From assembly GCF_963082655.1 (NCBI RefSeq), contig NC_081552.1, forward strand, positions 71,924,707-71,988,706: a stretch of DNA of 64,000 bases, read 5' to 3'. Shown one piece after another: positions 28,840 to 39,924 of this stretch (its first letter is position 1; every line of letters starts with the position of its first letter). The stretch comes from Stomoxys calcitrans (Eukaryota; Arthropoda; Insecta; Diptera; Muscidae). The position numbers and the translations under genes are program-made. The notes beneath the pieces were generated by a model, which had not been told where the DNA came from, ran no database searches, and saw only the letters and a list, made by a program, of their open reading frames with translations.

Positions 28840-29075
28840 CGATGTGAGGTCTGCATAAGTCCGATGATCATGGAAAAATATTAGCCTGCTGTTATGTCAT
28901 TGGCGTGCTACTGCATGATATGTCATACAACAAACAACGTCGTGACAAGTTACTACCAATATCAAGACATGACATCACATAACACCACCAACACTATGTT
29001 ATGCCATGTCATGATGCATTTCCACCAATGTCATGACATGACTTATCACAAACGAAGCCTTAGCATGACATCGTA
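28840..29075 (+). repeat. ATGTCATG-rich dispersed repeat, copy 1
   Basis: GTCTGCATAAGTCCGATGATC precedes a run of ATGTCAT/ATGACAT words, including the perfect palindrome TGTCATGACA. Similar runs occur at 35210-35425 and 36165-36265, the last with the same GTCTGCATAAGT lead-in. No fixed period is evident. Confidence 0.5.
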
Positions 29076-30458
29076 TTGGCGACCGAAATTTCTATAAAAA
29101 CAAGGTAATTTTGTGATGGTATATAAAAACACGTTTCTTCATTTTTTTGACAATGTTTTTTTTAAAGTTTAAAAAATGTTCTTCTTATAAAAAATTTCTT
29201 AATTAAAGTTTAAATTCAATGAAATGTGTAATAAAAACAACATTTCGAAAAAGCCGAGTTTCTATGAATTGAACATTTTGACTAAATTTTCAACATTTTA
29301 AAGAAAAATCAAGTTATAGCCCAGTTTTATGGAAGTGAAAAAATCCTTAAATTAGAAATCCTAAAATGCAGTCGTAATTTTTTTGATGTTAGTCTTTTTA
29401 AAAACAATCGAAACTCCACTGATCAAGCAGACATCCATTTCTCCACTTAACACAAAAAAAAAAAAATTACAAAGAAAATACCATTACCACAGTTGTGTTG
29501 GTAAAAACAACTTTTGGTGCAACTTTCTTGCAACAAGTTGGCAGTTTTGGCAGTCTTCTGTTTTTTCCCCCTTGTATTTGGGTTTATTATCAACTTGTCG
29601 TGTCGATTTTTGAAGGCTAACTCTGCAGACGACAGCATTCCTAAGAGTCAAAAAAAGTACAAAAACTGTAAAATTTTACCACAAAATTTTCTTTACCGGT
29701 TTTTGTAAGACAAAAATCCTATATTCCCTCACCCTGCTTCCCAGGCAATAGCCATATCAACAGGTCTTAAATGTTGCCTAGTGGGAAGAGTTTTTTTTTT
29801 ACATTTATGTACAAAGGAGAAACAGAAGAAATCTTAGGAAATCTTTTTTTTTTGCTCCATGGAACGTGTCTTATGTGTAGTAGGTGGATGGCTGTCTTGT
29901 TGGATGGCTAAATGGCTGGTTGACCGGCGACTTTTTCTCTTTGCCTTCCAAGCCAGTTTGAAAAGTCTAATTGTTTGGTTAGTTAGCATAGCACCTTAAG
30001 CCTTAATTCGTTGAGGCTGATGGCAAATTTAGCAGCCACCTTCAGTCTGCTGTCGATGTGCTTCTTTGTTCATTTAAATTTATTAGTCAAGCCATAATCT
30101 TGCATATCTGTGTTTGTTTTTTTCTGAACTTACGTCCATTTTTGAATGTGAAGTGGGAATTTGAAAGAGAAAATATGGGGGAAATTTTATTTCGCTGGTG
30201 ATGGTTTGATTAGTCGTTTTCGGCTACAATGATTAATTTTCAAAATGATAATTGAAGTTTCGCCTGTGATGAGGGAGAGAAAAGTCATGAGATTTTTGAA
30301 GAAAAATGGCAGACTTGTAATTACCATCCTTTGAATGAAGGCAATTTGAAATTTCACCACTCAAAGTGTGAGAAAAATCATTTTAAAAACAAATTAGTAA
30401 AGTTTTTTAACTTTTGGAACTGGCTTCTTAGCCGGTCGATATTTGTGGCGAGTCCAGA
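29076..30458. other. Intergenic AT-rich, nothing recognised
   Basis: Poly-A/T rich sequence without a supported ORF or repeat. Confidence 0.5.
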
Positions 30459-30531
30459 GACTGGGGCAAACTTCTCACATATCAATGAGTGCTGTCCGAT
30501 ACAAGTTTAAGATCAATGATATGGGACCACC
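30459..30531 (-). mobile_element. SINE 3' tail fragment
   Basis: The reverse complement gives ATCATTGATCTTAAACTTG, CGGACAGCACTCATTGATAT and GTGAGAAGTTTGCCCC, identical in layout to the SINE tail at 1970-2024. It ends where the DINE-like element starts at 30532. Confidence 0.7.
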
Positions 30532-32302
30532 TTTTTATACCCACCACCGAAGGATGGGGGTATATTCATTTTGTCATTCCGTTTGCAACACATCGAAATA
30601 TCCATTTCCGACCTTATAAAGTATATATATTCTTGATCAGCGTAAAAATCTAAGACGATCTAGACATGTCCGTCCGTCTGTCCGTCTGTCTGTTGAAATC
30701 ACGCTACAGTCTTTAAAAATAGAGATAGTGAGCTGAAATTTTGCACAGATTCTTTTTTTGTCCATAAGCAAGTTAAGTTCGAAGATGGGCTATATCGGAC
30801 TATATCTTGATATAGCCCCCATATAGACCGATCCGCCGATTTAGGGTCTTAGGCCCATAAAAGCCACATTTATTATCCGATTTTGCTGAAATTTGGGACA
30901 GTGCGTTTTGTTAGGCCCTTCGACATTCCTCGTCAATTTGGCTCAGATCGGTCCAGATTTGGATATAGCTGCCATATAGACCGATCCTCCGATTTAGGGT
31001 CTAAGGCCCATTAAAGCCACATTTATTATCGGATTTTGCTGAAATTCGGGACAGGGATTTGTGTTAGGCCCTTCAACTTCCTTAGTCAATTTGGACCAGA
31101 TCGGTCCAGATTTGGATATAGCTGCCATATAGATCGATCCTCCGATTTATGGTGTAAGGCCCATAAAAGCCACATTCATTATCCGATTTTGCTGAAATTT
31201 GGGACAGTGAGTTGTGTTAGACCCTTCGACATCCTTTGTCAATTTGGCCCAGATCGGTTCAGATTTGGATATAGCTGCCATATAGACCGATCCTCCGGTT
31301 AAGGGTCTTAGGCCCACAAAAGCCACATTTATTATCCGATCTTGATGAAATTCGGGACAGTGAATTATGTAAGGGCCATCGACATCCTTCGTTAATTTGG
31401 CTCAGATTGGTCCAGATTTGGATATAGCTGCCATATAGATCGATCCTCCGATTTATGGTGTAAGGCCCATAAAAGCCACATTCATTATCCGATTTTGCTG
31501 AAATTTGGGACAGTGGGTTGTGTTAGGCCTTTTGACATTTTTCTTCAATTTGGTCCAGATCTGTTCAGATTTGGATATAGCTGCCATATAGACCGATTTC
31601 TTGATTTATTGTTTTGGGCCCATAAAATGCTCATTTATTGTCCGATGTCGCCGAAATTTGGAACAGTGAGTTAAGTTAAGCCCATTGACATACTTCTGCA
31701 ATATCGCACAGATCGGTCCAGATTTGGATATAGCTGCCAAATAGACCGATATCTAGGTTTTAGGTTTTGGGGCCATAAAAGACGCATTTATTGTCCGATG
31801 TCGCTGATTTTTGACACAGTGAGTTTGGTTAGGCTCTTCGACGTCCTTCTTCAATTTTGCCCAGAACGGTCCAGATTTGCGTATAGCTGCCATATAGACC
31901 GATCTCTCGATTTAAGGTTAAGGTTCCATAAAAGAGGCATTTATTGTCCGATTTCGCCGAAATTTGGGACAGTGCATTGTGTTAGGCTTTTCGACATGTT
32001 TATGCAACTTGGCCCAAATCGGTCCAGATTAGGATATAGCTGCCATGTAGACCGATATCTCGATTTAAAGTCTTGGCCCCATAAAAGGCCCATTTATAAT
32101 CCGTTTTCATTGAAATTTGACACAGTGACTTATGTTCGGCTTTTCGACATCCGTGTCGTATATAGTTCAGATCGGTATGAGGTATATAAGTATAAGGTAT
32201 GAAATTTTCACCGAATTTTGATGAAAGGTGGTTTACATATATACCCGAGGTGGTGGGTATCCAAAGTTCGGCCCGGCCGAACTTAACGCCTTTTTACTTG
32301 TT
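30532..32302 (+). mobile_element. DINE-like element, subfamily A, complete
   Basis: Best reference copy. The 5' end is TTTTTATACCCACCACCGAA. TATAAAGTATATATATTC and TTGATCAGC follow, then the (GTCY)n core at 30668-30695. After a short unique part come nine or so 153-bp units (start-to-start 30964 to 31117 = 153) with ATATAGCTGCCATATAGACC and GGCCCATAAAAGCCACATTT. The 3' part has GAGGTGGTGGGTATCC, the inverse of the 5' arm, then hairpin TTCGGCCCGGCCGAA and the end ACGCCTTTTTACTTGTT. It is non-coding. ORFs of 88 and 134 codons inside are by-products of the 153-bp period (a multiple of three). Confidence 0.88.
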
Positions 32303-32310
32303 ATAGCTGA

Positions 32311-32362
32311 TTCCGAACGGCGTGCAGCAGTGCGACACTTCTTTGGGTGACCTTCTTGTGCC
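32311..32362 (-). mobile_element. SINE body fragment
   Basis: The reverse complement reads AGAAGTGTCGCACTGCTGCA and ACGCCGTTCGGAATC, the SINE body, directly beyond the 3' end of the DINE-like element. Confidence 0.55.
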
Positions 32363-32639
32363 TAAATGGAATGTTGACGGGGAAATTTGCATTGCAAATA
32401 GCTATTGGTGTTATTGTTTGTTGGACGTCAACTCTACGGTTACCGCATAACAAGGTTAGGTTAGGTTGAATGGGTTGCCCACCATAAGTGAGTTCACTCG
32501 GACGCCAGTTTGGCTCATTGCGGTACTATAGAGAGAAAGAGAGGACAAAGAAGATATGAGACCTCGGACCATGTCCAGATGTTATACACGAATAAAAAAA
32601 AACAGAGAGTATGGAGAACCAGAGCGGGGGTTGAAAACG

Positions 32640-33430
32640 CCTATCCCTTATGAAAGCATATAGGTACCTTCGCCAGATCATGTCGCACCCTCCGTCGGAA
32701 CTATCCGGTTCCTTTCACAAATCTCAAGAGACATCCCAGGGGTACGCCCGCAAGATCACCCAGATCGCAGAAGAACCGCCTCTCCAGAAAAGAGAGCCTT
32801 CGTCCCTGCAGATCCGGGCATGAGCAAACCAAGTGCTGCAGAAGTTATTGTGCGGTATTTCAATGCGCTCCGCCATGGGGCCTATGGTACAGTGTCCGAT
32901 TATGACCCCTGTCAATCTGCTCAGCGACCTCTAATTGAACGCTAGTAACTCTTTCGTACTACTTCTGTGGATGATACAGAGCACGTTTGCGGTCTGGCAA
33001 CGATGCGCTGTGTGCCATCTCGCCACCGACCCCGTTCTGGCCATCTCCTTTACTATGTTCGGTAGTTCGATATATGCCACGTAGGCAAGACCCTTGAGTG
33101 GTTCGGCCCGGCGCAGACGAGCCTTCCGCACCTTCATTCCCCGGAATCCCGTCATATCTGGAAACCAATATCAGCTTCACATCGTGAACCCCGACCCTAC
33201 CCAGGGACTTCAAACATTCCGCCACATACCTCAACCTCACCGTCCTCGTATCCAAGGCTTACCAGATTTTCTCTTGTGGCTGCTGTAACGGCACAAACCT
33301 AAGCCTCAAAGATCGTACATTCGTCCGGTAGTCTCAGAGACATACCGATGTTGGGTGCGTCGGAGTAGACCCCCAATCCAGACTCCATTTTGTAGCCATC
33401 AGTGAAGATCGAGGTCTCATCCCCCTTAAA
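32640..33430 (-). pseudogene. LINE C-terminal fragment (RNase H and Cys/His tail)
   Basis: From 33420 downwards on the minus strand: ETSIFTDGYKMESGLGVYSD and LRLPDECTIFEA (RNase H start), DGIPGNEGAE (the WVPGHDGIPGNE motif, degenerate), and at about 32910-32830 TGVIIGHCTIGPMAERIEIP with NNFC, the HCPIG...FCRSC C-terminal block of RNase H-bearing LINEs. A GGTTAGGTTAGGTTG stretch at 32452-32466 may mark its 3' end. Frames are broken. Confidence 0.75.
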
Positions 33431-33439
33431 ACACATACT

Positions 33440-33776
33440 CAATAAAATTCTCTTATTTAAAACAACAAAAAATGTTTGCTAAAACATCAGTTTTTGTCTG
33501 GTGAAAATAAGAACGCAGACATAACAGCTGTTTCAGCAAACATTGGGCTGCTGTATTAGCAAACATTTCTTACTGCTATTTCAACTAACAAAATCTGCAG
33601 TGAAGAGTACACAAGTCTGCTGAAAAAAATTGTATGCTAATTTTTATGGTTTCCTGTTACCTGTTTTGTTTACTTTAGGCATTTTTTATAAATTTTGTTG
33701 GAAGAGATGATTTTAATTTATAAAAAAGCTACCTGATCCATCCACTGGTATTCATTTCGAAATGTGGCTGAACTTT
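33440..33776 (-). repeat. Dispersed repeat R2, copy 2
   Basis: The reverse complement of 2062-2392: CAGCCACATTTCGAAATGAA, GGATGGATCAGGTAGCTTTT, ATGCCTAAAGTA and TTTGCTGAAACAGCTG. It lies between two LINE segments of the same orientation and may have inserted into one element. Confidence 0.6.
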
Positions 33777-34130
33777 TTGTTATTTCTGTACTAATGTGCA
33801 CCTTTTGTATCTAAATTTAAGTATACAATCATTGGTGATTGAGAGGCACATTGCCATTTGTGTTCTATTTTTTCTTCTAACATCCCTTTCAGACTTTCCA
33901 GCAGTAATCCTGCTACCCTGAAATTGCAGTACTATTGCTGTAATGGCAGAACTGTGGCCGCATTGTCCTCCATCAAAATGGCGCGACTTTGTTCCGAATA
34001 TTTCCCGCTCCATATCCATCATCGTCTCCAGACCTGCCTGTGGTGGAGATCTCAGTGCCCCTGTGACTCTGACGCAGGGCAATATCTGGACTTTCTCGAG
34101 TCCTCTTAACCATGGCCCTCCACCATACTA

Positions 34131-34755
34131 TTAGTCAGACTAATGAGCTTACAATCCTTCGTCTTGCTGTAGCTTATTTTTCCCGCATTAGGGAAAATGA
34201 CCACCCTGGCCTCCTCCCATGCTCTTGGTATGTAGAACCATGGCAGGCTCGCTCGGAAAATCCATTCTAGCCAGGGCAGGGTAACTCCAAGGGACTACTG
34301 CAGCAGTGCTGGGATAATACCGTTAGGTATTATCCCAAATTAAATGGCAGAAAGTACGGACCGCCCACACTATCTTCTCCTTGTCAACGATGTCACTGAT
34401 CACCTCTTCTCTGGTCGCCCGGAAAATGCAACTCTTGGAAATCCGAAAGTCTTTGGGGTTTTCAAGTTAATAATCTCTAGTCACTTCAAACCCACGCTGA
34501 AAGCCAGGATCATTTTTAATTCACATGACTCGGATATGCCAGATTCTCGAGTTCGAGGATTTCTCCTGGAAATCTTCTTCTAGCATTTTCCCGACATTGG
34601 CGCTGGTTGTGTTCTATCATCTATATTTCCCCCACGTCTTCTCATAGTCTGCAATGATCTCTGTTTTCGGCGGCAACACAGCCTACCATAGGGTCTTAGA
34701 GATCTTACAGCCTGATTTATTCTGGAACGCGCTGCTTTTATCAATCCTGTAATGT
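34131..34755 (-). pseudogene. LINE reverse-transcriptase N-part
   Basis: The minus strand gives WFYIPRAWEEARVVIFPNAG, YSKTKDCKLISLTNS (the AW.EARVVFIPKAGK...DFRPISLTS motif), and before it a DKEKIVWAVRTF segment. It is collinear with the RNase H fragment at 32640-33430 and may be the same element, split by R2 and a deletion. 33780-34130 between them is unassigned. Confidence 0.7.
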
Positions 34756-34762
34756 GCTCCAA

Positions 34763-34980
34763 TGGAGGCCACCGTAGCGAAGAGGTTAGTATGTCCGAAT
34801 ATGACGCTGAACGCCTGGGTTCGAATCCAGGCGAGACCATCGTAACATTTTCAGCGGTGGTTATCCCCTCCTAATGCTGGCGACATTTGTGAGGTACTAT
34901 GCCATGTAAAAGCTTCTCCTCAAAAGAAGTGTCGCACTGCGGCACGCCGTTCGGACTCGGCCTTAAAAAGAAAGCCCCCA
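34763..34980 (+). mobile_element. tRNA-derived SINE, best-preserved head
   Basis: GGAGGCCACCGTAGCGAAGA, GGTTAGTATGTCC (A box region), TGGGTTCGAATCCAGGCG (B box with flanking complementarity as in a T arm), then TCCTAATGCTGGCGACATTT, GAAGTGTCGCACTGCGGCAC and GCCGTTCGGACTCGG. The tail is lost after AAAAAGAAAGCCCCC. Confidence 0.78.
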
Positions 34981-35209
34981 TGCAATGTGTCCCATGCAAT
35001 ATCTCTGTAGATATCAAATAGTTTGCTGCAAAGCTCACACAAAGATGGATTGGTCAGTTATTGGTCACTTGGGTCATTCATAAGTGATACAGGCAATGCA
35101 GCTTGGTTAGCCACATCGCAGCGACATGGTGCTCCGTACGATACTATCATCTATGCCTAGCAGTTTGTGACTCCAAGTCCGTTTGGCATAGACCAGGCCA
35201 AATAAATTT

Positions 35210-35425
35210 GGCTGACAGATGCCTTAGTGCTATGTCATATCATGACATATTACCCATGCCATGCCATACCATTACATGGCATTGCCATCAACAAAGCTAT
35301 GCTGTGTCACATCATGAAATATCACTACCAATGTCATGCTGTGACATATCGCAACCAATCTCATGCAATGTCATATCACAATCATGGTTATACGAGTATG
35401 TTAAGACATGGCTGGATATCGTTAG
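35210..35425 (+). repeat. ATGTCATG-rich dispersed repeat, copy 2
   Basis: Dense CATGCCAT, ATGTCATATCATGACATA and GTGACATATC words, as at 28840-29075. Several overlapping ORFs here reflect only the low-complexity composition. Confidence 0.5.
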
Positions 35426-36164
35426 TGACAGTGTCATTTCAAATAGTTAGTTGTGGCATTATCGTTGGTAGTGATATTTTATGAAATTGGCACTGTTATG
35501 TCAAGACAAGATATATTATGAGGTATTGCCTACGACAAAGAGTCTTCAGTACGACATAGAGCTCCTTCTGCAAAATGCTGCATGTATCTCTCAGTCGCAA
35601 GCTCGGTCTATGCCTAATAAATCCCTAAAGATGGTGGCTGTAGTGCCTATGTTTATTTGGGACCATGAGTACAAACAACATGCTCTAAAAATTGGAATTT
35701 TGCCCGAGCTTATTCTGTGAATGATGATTGCGGCATCTGCAGAGAAAGACAAATTCGAAGGCATTCAATTCACCTGTAGAGGCATTTTTTCCTTGCATTT
35801 TGCTTCAAAATCCCCAAACGCAGAGTCCAGCCCCACACATGATTCACGGAGCTTAAAAGCTCAAATAAAGCTTACTTTGGTGTGCTTCGCCAGCTAGCGT
35901 TATGTACATAGAAGCTCTTCTGCTAAACGTTGTCCGTGGCCTGTCATCAGTTAAAAAACAAGTAATTAAGACCCCGGTGTTTTTTCTATATTTCAGAAGG
36001 TGGTGTAGTTTCGTTTCCATGCATTTCAGAATCGGTCCGGTGAAGCTACCGAACTTTCGCTTGCGTTTTCCTTTAAGTGTGCGTCCATTGGTCTTGGCTC
36101 ATGTTGACAGATGCCTCAGTTTTGTCTGCATAAGTTCAGTGATCGTGCCGAATGGACAGACTAA
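35426..36164. other. Unassigned stretch
   Basis: A 79-codon (35481-35720) and a 142-codon (35902-36330) open frame occur on the plus strand. Neither shows a recognisable domain, and both lie in repeat-derived surroundings, so I do not call genes. Confidence 0.35.
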
Positions 36165-36265
36165 AATAAAAATGCCATGTTATGGCATGGTCACCACCAT
36201 GTTATGCCTTGACATGTTAATGGTGGTGATATTTCATGCCAAAGACATATTAATGCCAGTGTTGC
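36165..36265 (+). repeat. ATGTCATG-rich dispersed repeat, copy 3
   Basis: TGCCATGTTATGGCATGGTC (containing the palindrome TGCCAT-GTT-ATGGCA) and CCATGTTATGCCTTGACATG, preceded at 36127 by GTCTGCATAAGT as in copy 1. Confidence 0.45.
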
Positions 36266-36360
36266 CATTCAAGAAAATTATTTCTTGCCAAAATTTACGA
36301 AAAATCCTGCCAAACCCAACTGAAACCTAACAAATGTTCTACAAGACAAAAATGCGGCAT

Positions 36361-36600
36361 ATGTTTTTATGCCCACCACCAAAGAGTTGGTCATTTGCCA
36401 TTCCATTTGCAACACATCACATCATTCACATCACACATTATAAATTTTCAACCCTAGAAACTTTTACATACAAGATCGTTGCTATATCGATCTAGACATT
36501 TTCGTCCATCTGTCTGTTGAAATCACCCCTCAAACTAAGTTCAATGATGGCCTATATCTTGATATAGTACCCTTTATACTGAACTACCGATAAGTTGAAT
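36361..36600 (+). mobile_element. DINE-like element, subfamily A, 5' fragment
   Basis: TTTTTATGCCCACCACCAAA, CCATTTGCAACACATCACAT, GATCTAGACATTTTCG and CATCTGTCTGTTGAAATCAC reproduce the 5' block of subfamily A in degenerate form. It breaks off after TATCTTGATATAGTACC. Confidence 0.7.
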
Positions 36601-36990
36601 ATCTAGAAGGGTTTTGTTGTAGCTGTATATCTAGAAGGTCTCCTCAGATACATAGGCAAGACGGTATGGTTTCGACAGGTGAAGCAATGAAATCCTACAC
36701 GCGTGATCATGTGTGAGTAGCCGCGTGGTATAACTGGTCGGCACAAACTCCGAGTATACACTTAGTTGAGAGTGAATGGGTGCTTCTGCGGGGATGTACA
36801 TTAGGGTGGCTTAATTTGGTCTAAAATCTACATCATCCTCTGTAGGATAGCCGATCGTCATTTGGAGATATAACTAGGCAAGCGCTAGGGGTGTCAACGT
36901 AAGCCCTTAGTGGGCGGAGAACTCCTTTACAAAGGGTGTTTCAATTTTAAATTTCGATGTTGAATGTGAACCTCAACTAAACGTCAAGTC

Positions 36991-38215
36991 TTTTTATTCC
37001 CACCACCGAAGGATGGGGGTATATTCATTTTGTAATTCCGTTTGCAACACATCGAAATATCCTTTTCCGACCCTATAAAGTATGTATATTCTTGATCAGC
37101 GTAAAAATCTAAGACGATCTAGCCATGTCCGTCCGTCTGTCTGTTGAAATCACGCTACAGTCTTTAAAAATAGAGATATTGAGCTGAAACTTTGCACAGA
37201 TCCATTTTTTGACCATAAGCAGGTAAAGTTCGAAGATGGGCTATATCGGACTATATCCTGATATAGCCCCCATATGGACCGATCCGCCGATTTAGGGTCT
37301 TAGGCCCATAAAAGCCACATTTATTACCCGATTTTGCGGAGATTTGGGACAGTCAGTTATGTTAGGCCCTTCGACATCTTTTTTCAATTTGGCCCAGATC
37401 GGTCCAGATTTGAACCGATCTCTCGATTTAAGGTTTAGGCCCAATAAAATGCACATTTATTATCCGATGTCGCCGAAATTTGGGACAGTGAGTTAAATTA
37501 AGCTCCTCGACATACTTCTGCAATATGGCACAGATCGGTTTAGATTTGGATATAGCTGTCATATAGACCGATCTCTCGATTTAAGGTTCTGGGCCCATAA
37601 AAGACGCATTTGTTGTCCGATGTCGCCGAAATTTGGGACAATGAGTTGTGTTAGGCCCTTCGACATCTTTCTTCAATTTGTTCTAGATCGGTCCAGATTT
37701 GAATATGGCTGTCATATAGACCGATCTCTCGATTTTAAGTGTTGGGCCCATAAAAAGGGCAATTATTGTACGATGTCGCCGAAATTTGGGACAGTGAGGC
37801 AAGTTAGGCCCTTAGGCATTCTTCTTCAATTTGGCTCAACTCGGTCAAGATTTGGATATAGCTGTCATATAGACCGATCTCTCGATTTAAAAGGCGCATT
37901 TACAACCCGATTTCACTGAAATTTAACCCAGTGACTTATGTTAGGCTTTTCGACATCCGTTTCGTATGTGGTTCAGATCGGTTTATTTTTAGATATAGCT
38001 ACTAAAAAGACCAATATTTTGTTATACATTGAATTGAACAATGACTTGCACTTATTAGTATTTGATCTGAATCGGAACACATTTCGATATGGCTGCTATG
38101 GGGCATAAGGTATGCATTTTTCACCGGATTTTGATGAAAGGTGCTTTACACATATACCCGAGGTGGTGGGTATCCAAAGTTCGTCCCGGCCGAACTTAAC
38201 GCCTTTTTACTTGTT
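36991..38215 (+). mobile_element. DINE-like element, subfamily A, complete
   Basis: The 5' end is TTTTTATTCCCACCACCGAA. The core is TATAAAGTATGTATATTCTTG, CCATGTCCGTCCGTCTGTCT. About four 153-bp-type units follow with GGCCCATAAAA and TTGGGACAGTGAG. The 3' part is GAGGTGGTGGGTATCC, hairpin TTCGTCCCGGCCGAA (one arm mismatch), end TTTTTACTTGTT. Fewer units than the copy at 30532 show that the internal array length varies. Confidence 0.87.
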
Positions 38216-39500
38216 CTTCATTTCTTTTGAGATTTCTCAATTTCAGATTAAATTGAACCATGGGAAGACAAACCGTCGAGCAACCTCTCTCTCTCTCTCT
38301 CTTAAAAAAACAAATCTGCACCTATTCAGTTGTTATGCAGCAAATGTTCCCCGTTTCCTGAATTAATTCTATAACTTCTTAGTTTCCTCTCTATTTCCTT
38401 AGTAAAACCCTCCATGTGGTGCTGGTGCTAACCTAAGGAATGCAAACCAACTGCATTTTTGTCAACATTTTTATTTTTATTAGTTTTTTCTTTTTTTTGG
38501 GTTGACATATCTCTTTTACAAAACCGGCTTTGAACTTTGATTTTCAATTGATTTCTGTGATTCACCCTGTTTCTTTCACCCGCGTGTTTGCTGTACTCGT
38601 TTCAAACAAGATCACCAAAGAAATATACAACGGTGATGTTTGGTTGATATTTGATCTCTTTGAGGGGATTTATGTTGTTACGAGTTGACTGCTGACTGAG
38701 CAGACTTGCGGTTTGAGGTGGTTGCTTAAAAAAAAAATTGAAAAAAAAACACAGATCTTAAGTGATTGGCTGACATACTTCTTTGACACGATCCCAGTAA
38801 GCAAATACGGCAGCAGCAGCAGAAATGGTTTTTGGCTAAAAAGGAGAGCTGACGATCAGATTGATTGGTGATCGCCAAGGGAAAGGAGGAGATTAACACA
38901 AGACAAATATCTATATCAGTGTTAAAGAGAGAAGAACAAAATAAATAAAAAATATAAATTAATATTTTTGATAGCCAATCTTGTGAGTGGGAAAAGAGTA
39001 CGGTTGCTAATATAGATATACTCGTGCACAGATAAAAATAAGTTTTGAAAATCAGCAACTTTTATTGAAATATCAACTAAAAAATTTTTCAATTTTCCTG
39101 CAACAAATCAAATTACAATTTTAATAGCAACCCAAAGTACGAATTAGGTGCTAGCAATCATCCGCTTACCAAGCCAACAAATAAAATGTATTCTCAACAA
39201 CAAAATTTGAGTGCAAAAATGTTTGCTGGTGCGTCGTAGATTTGCTATTTAACAAATATATTACAGTTTTAACAACAAAATTGGTATGATGTTTGTTGAG
39301 AAAATGTCGCTTGACTACCAACTGCTAACTCAAAAAACAAATTTGATGAAATTCTTACAATTTTCTCTGTCAAGTGACAATAGACACACTTCAATAACTC
39401 TATAAGCCATTGATGCAATCACCAAAATTGTTGAGAATCAACTCTTAACATCTGCGCCATGGTGGCCTCCTTTGAGGTATGCAGCCATCTAAAAATTCAA
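38216..39500. other. Intergenic, nothing recognised
   Basis: AT-rich, with a short (CT)n at about 38286-38301. No supported gene or repeat family. The 39040-39330 part has AACAACAAAATT words loosely like R2 but too weak to assign. Confidence 0.45.
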
Positions 39501-39504
39501 TGCA

Positions 39505-39600
39505 TTAAGGAGCACGCCGTTCAAATTCCAAGAAAAGGTCCCCGATTATTGAACTAATACTTTAATCGGACTCCATTCATTGATATGAGAAAAATATCTT
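39505..39600 (+). mobile_element. SINE tail fragment
   Basis: GAGCACGCCGTTCAAATTCC, AAAGGTCCCCGATTATTGAA, TTAATCGGACTCCATTCATT and GATATGAGAAA follow the SINE body-to-tail order with many substitutions. Confidence 0.55.
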
Positions 39601-39924
39601 CCGTCACTTTATGGAATATCTGTGGCAGAATTTATAAAATGTATGTTAAACAAACTAGATTAGTTTTTCGTTTATTTCTCTATCGAGACGAGCTTAATGA
39701 TCGAAAATTTATTGCAATGGAAAAGGAAAGCCAGAGATCACAACACACCAAACACTGTGGGATGCGTTTCGTCCTGGGTAAGGGGACTAACCCAACCACA
39801 CTTGTTAAATTTTTCTTGCAGTGATTTCTTCCGTGTATAGGGTCATTGGGCTTAGGTTGAGGTGAGTTCATTCTATTTTCGGCGCATTGTTATAGATCAG
39901 TGGGAAAGGGGTATAGGGATAAAG

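Noticed and set aside
30668..32202. ORFs of 88 and 134 codons within the DINE-like element
   Set aside because: The 153-bp unit is a multiple of three, so any open unit stays open in tandem. Similar frames occur at 37620 and 42684 and carry no domain.
32452..32466. Insect telomere-like TTAGG repeats (GGTTAGGTTAGGTTG)
   Set aside because: Only about three copies, next to a LINE 3' end, and flies lack TTAGG telomeres. It is more likely a LINE tail motif.
34763..34840. Functional tRNA gene
   Set aside because: A and B boxes are present, but no cloverleaf with a paired acceptor stem forms, and the sequence continues into a shared non-tRNA body. It is a SINE head.
35902..36330. 142-codon plus-strand ORF as a gene
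   Set aside because: It runs into the ATGTCATG-rich repeat and has no recognisable motif or conserved start.
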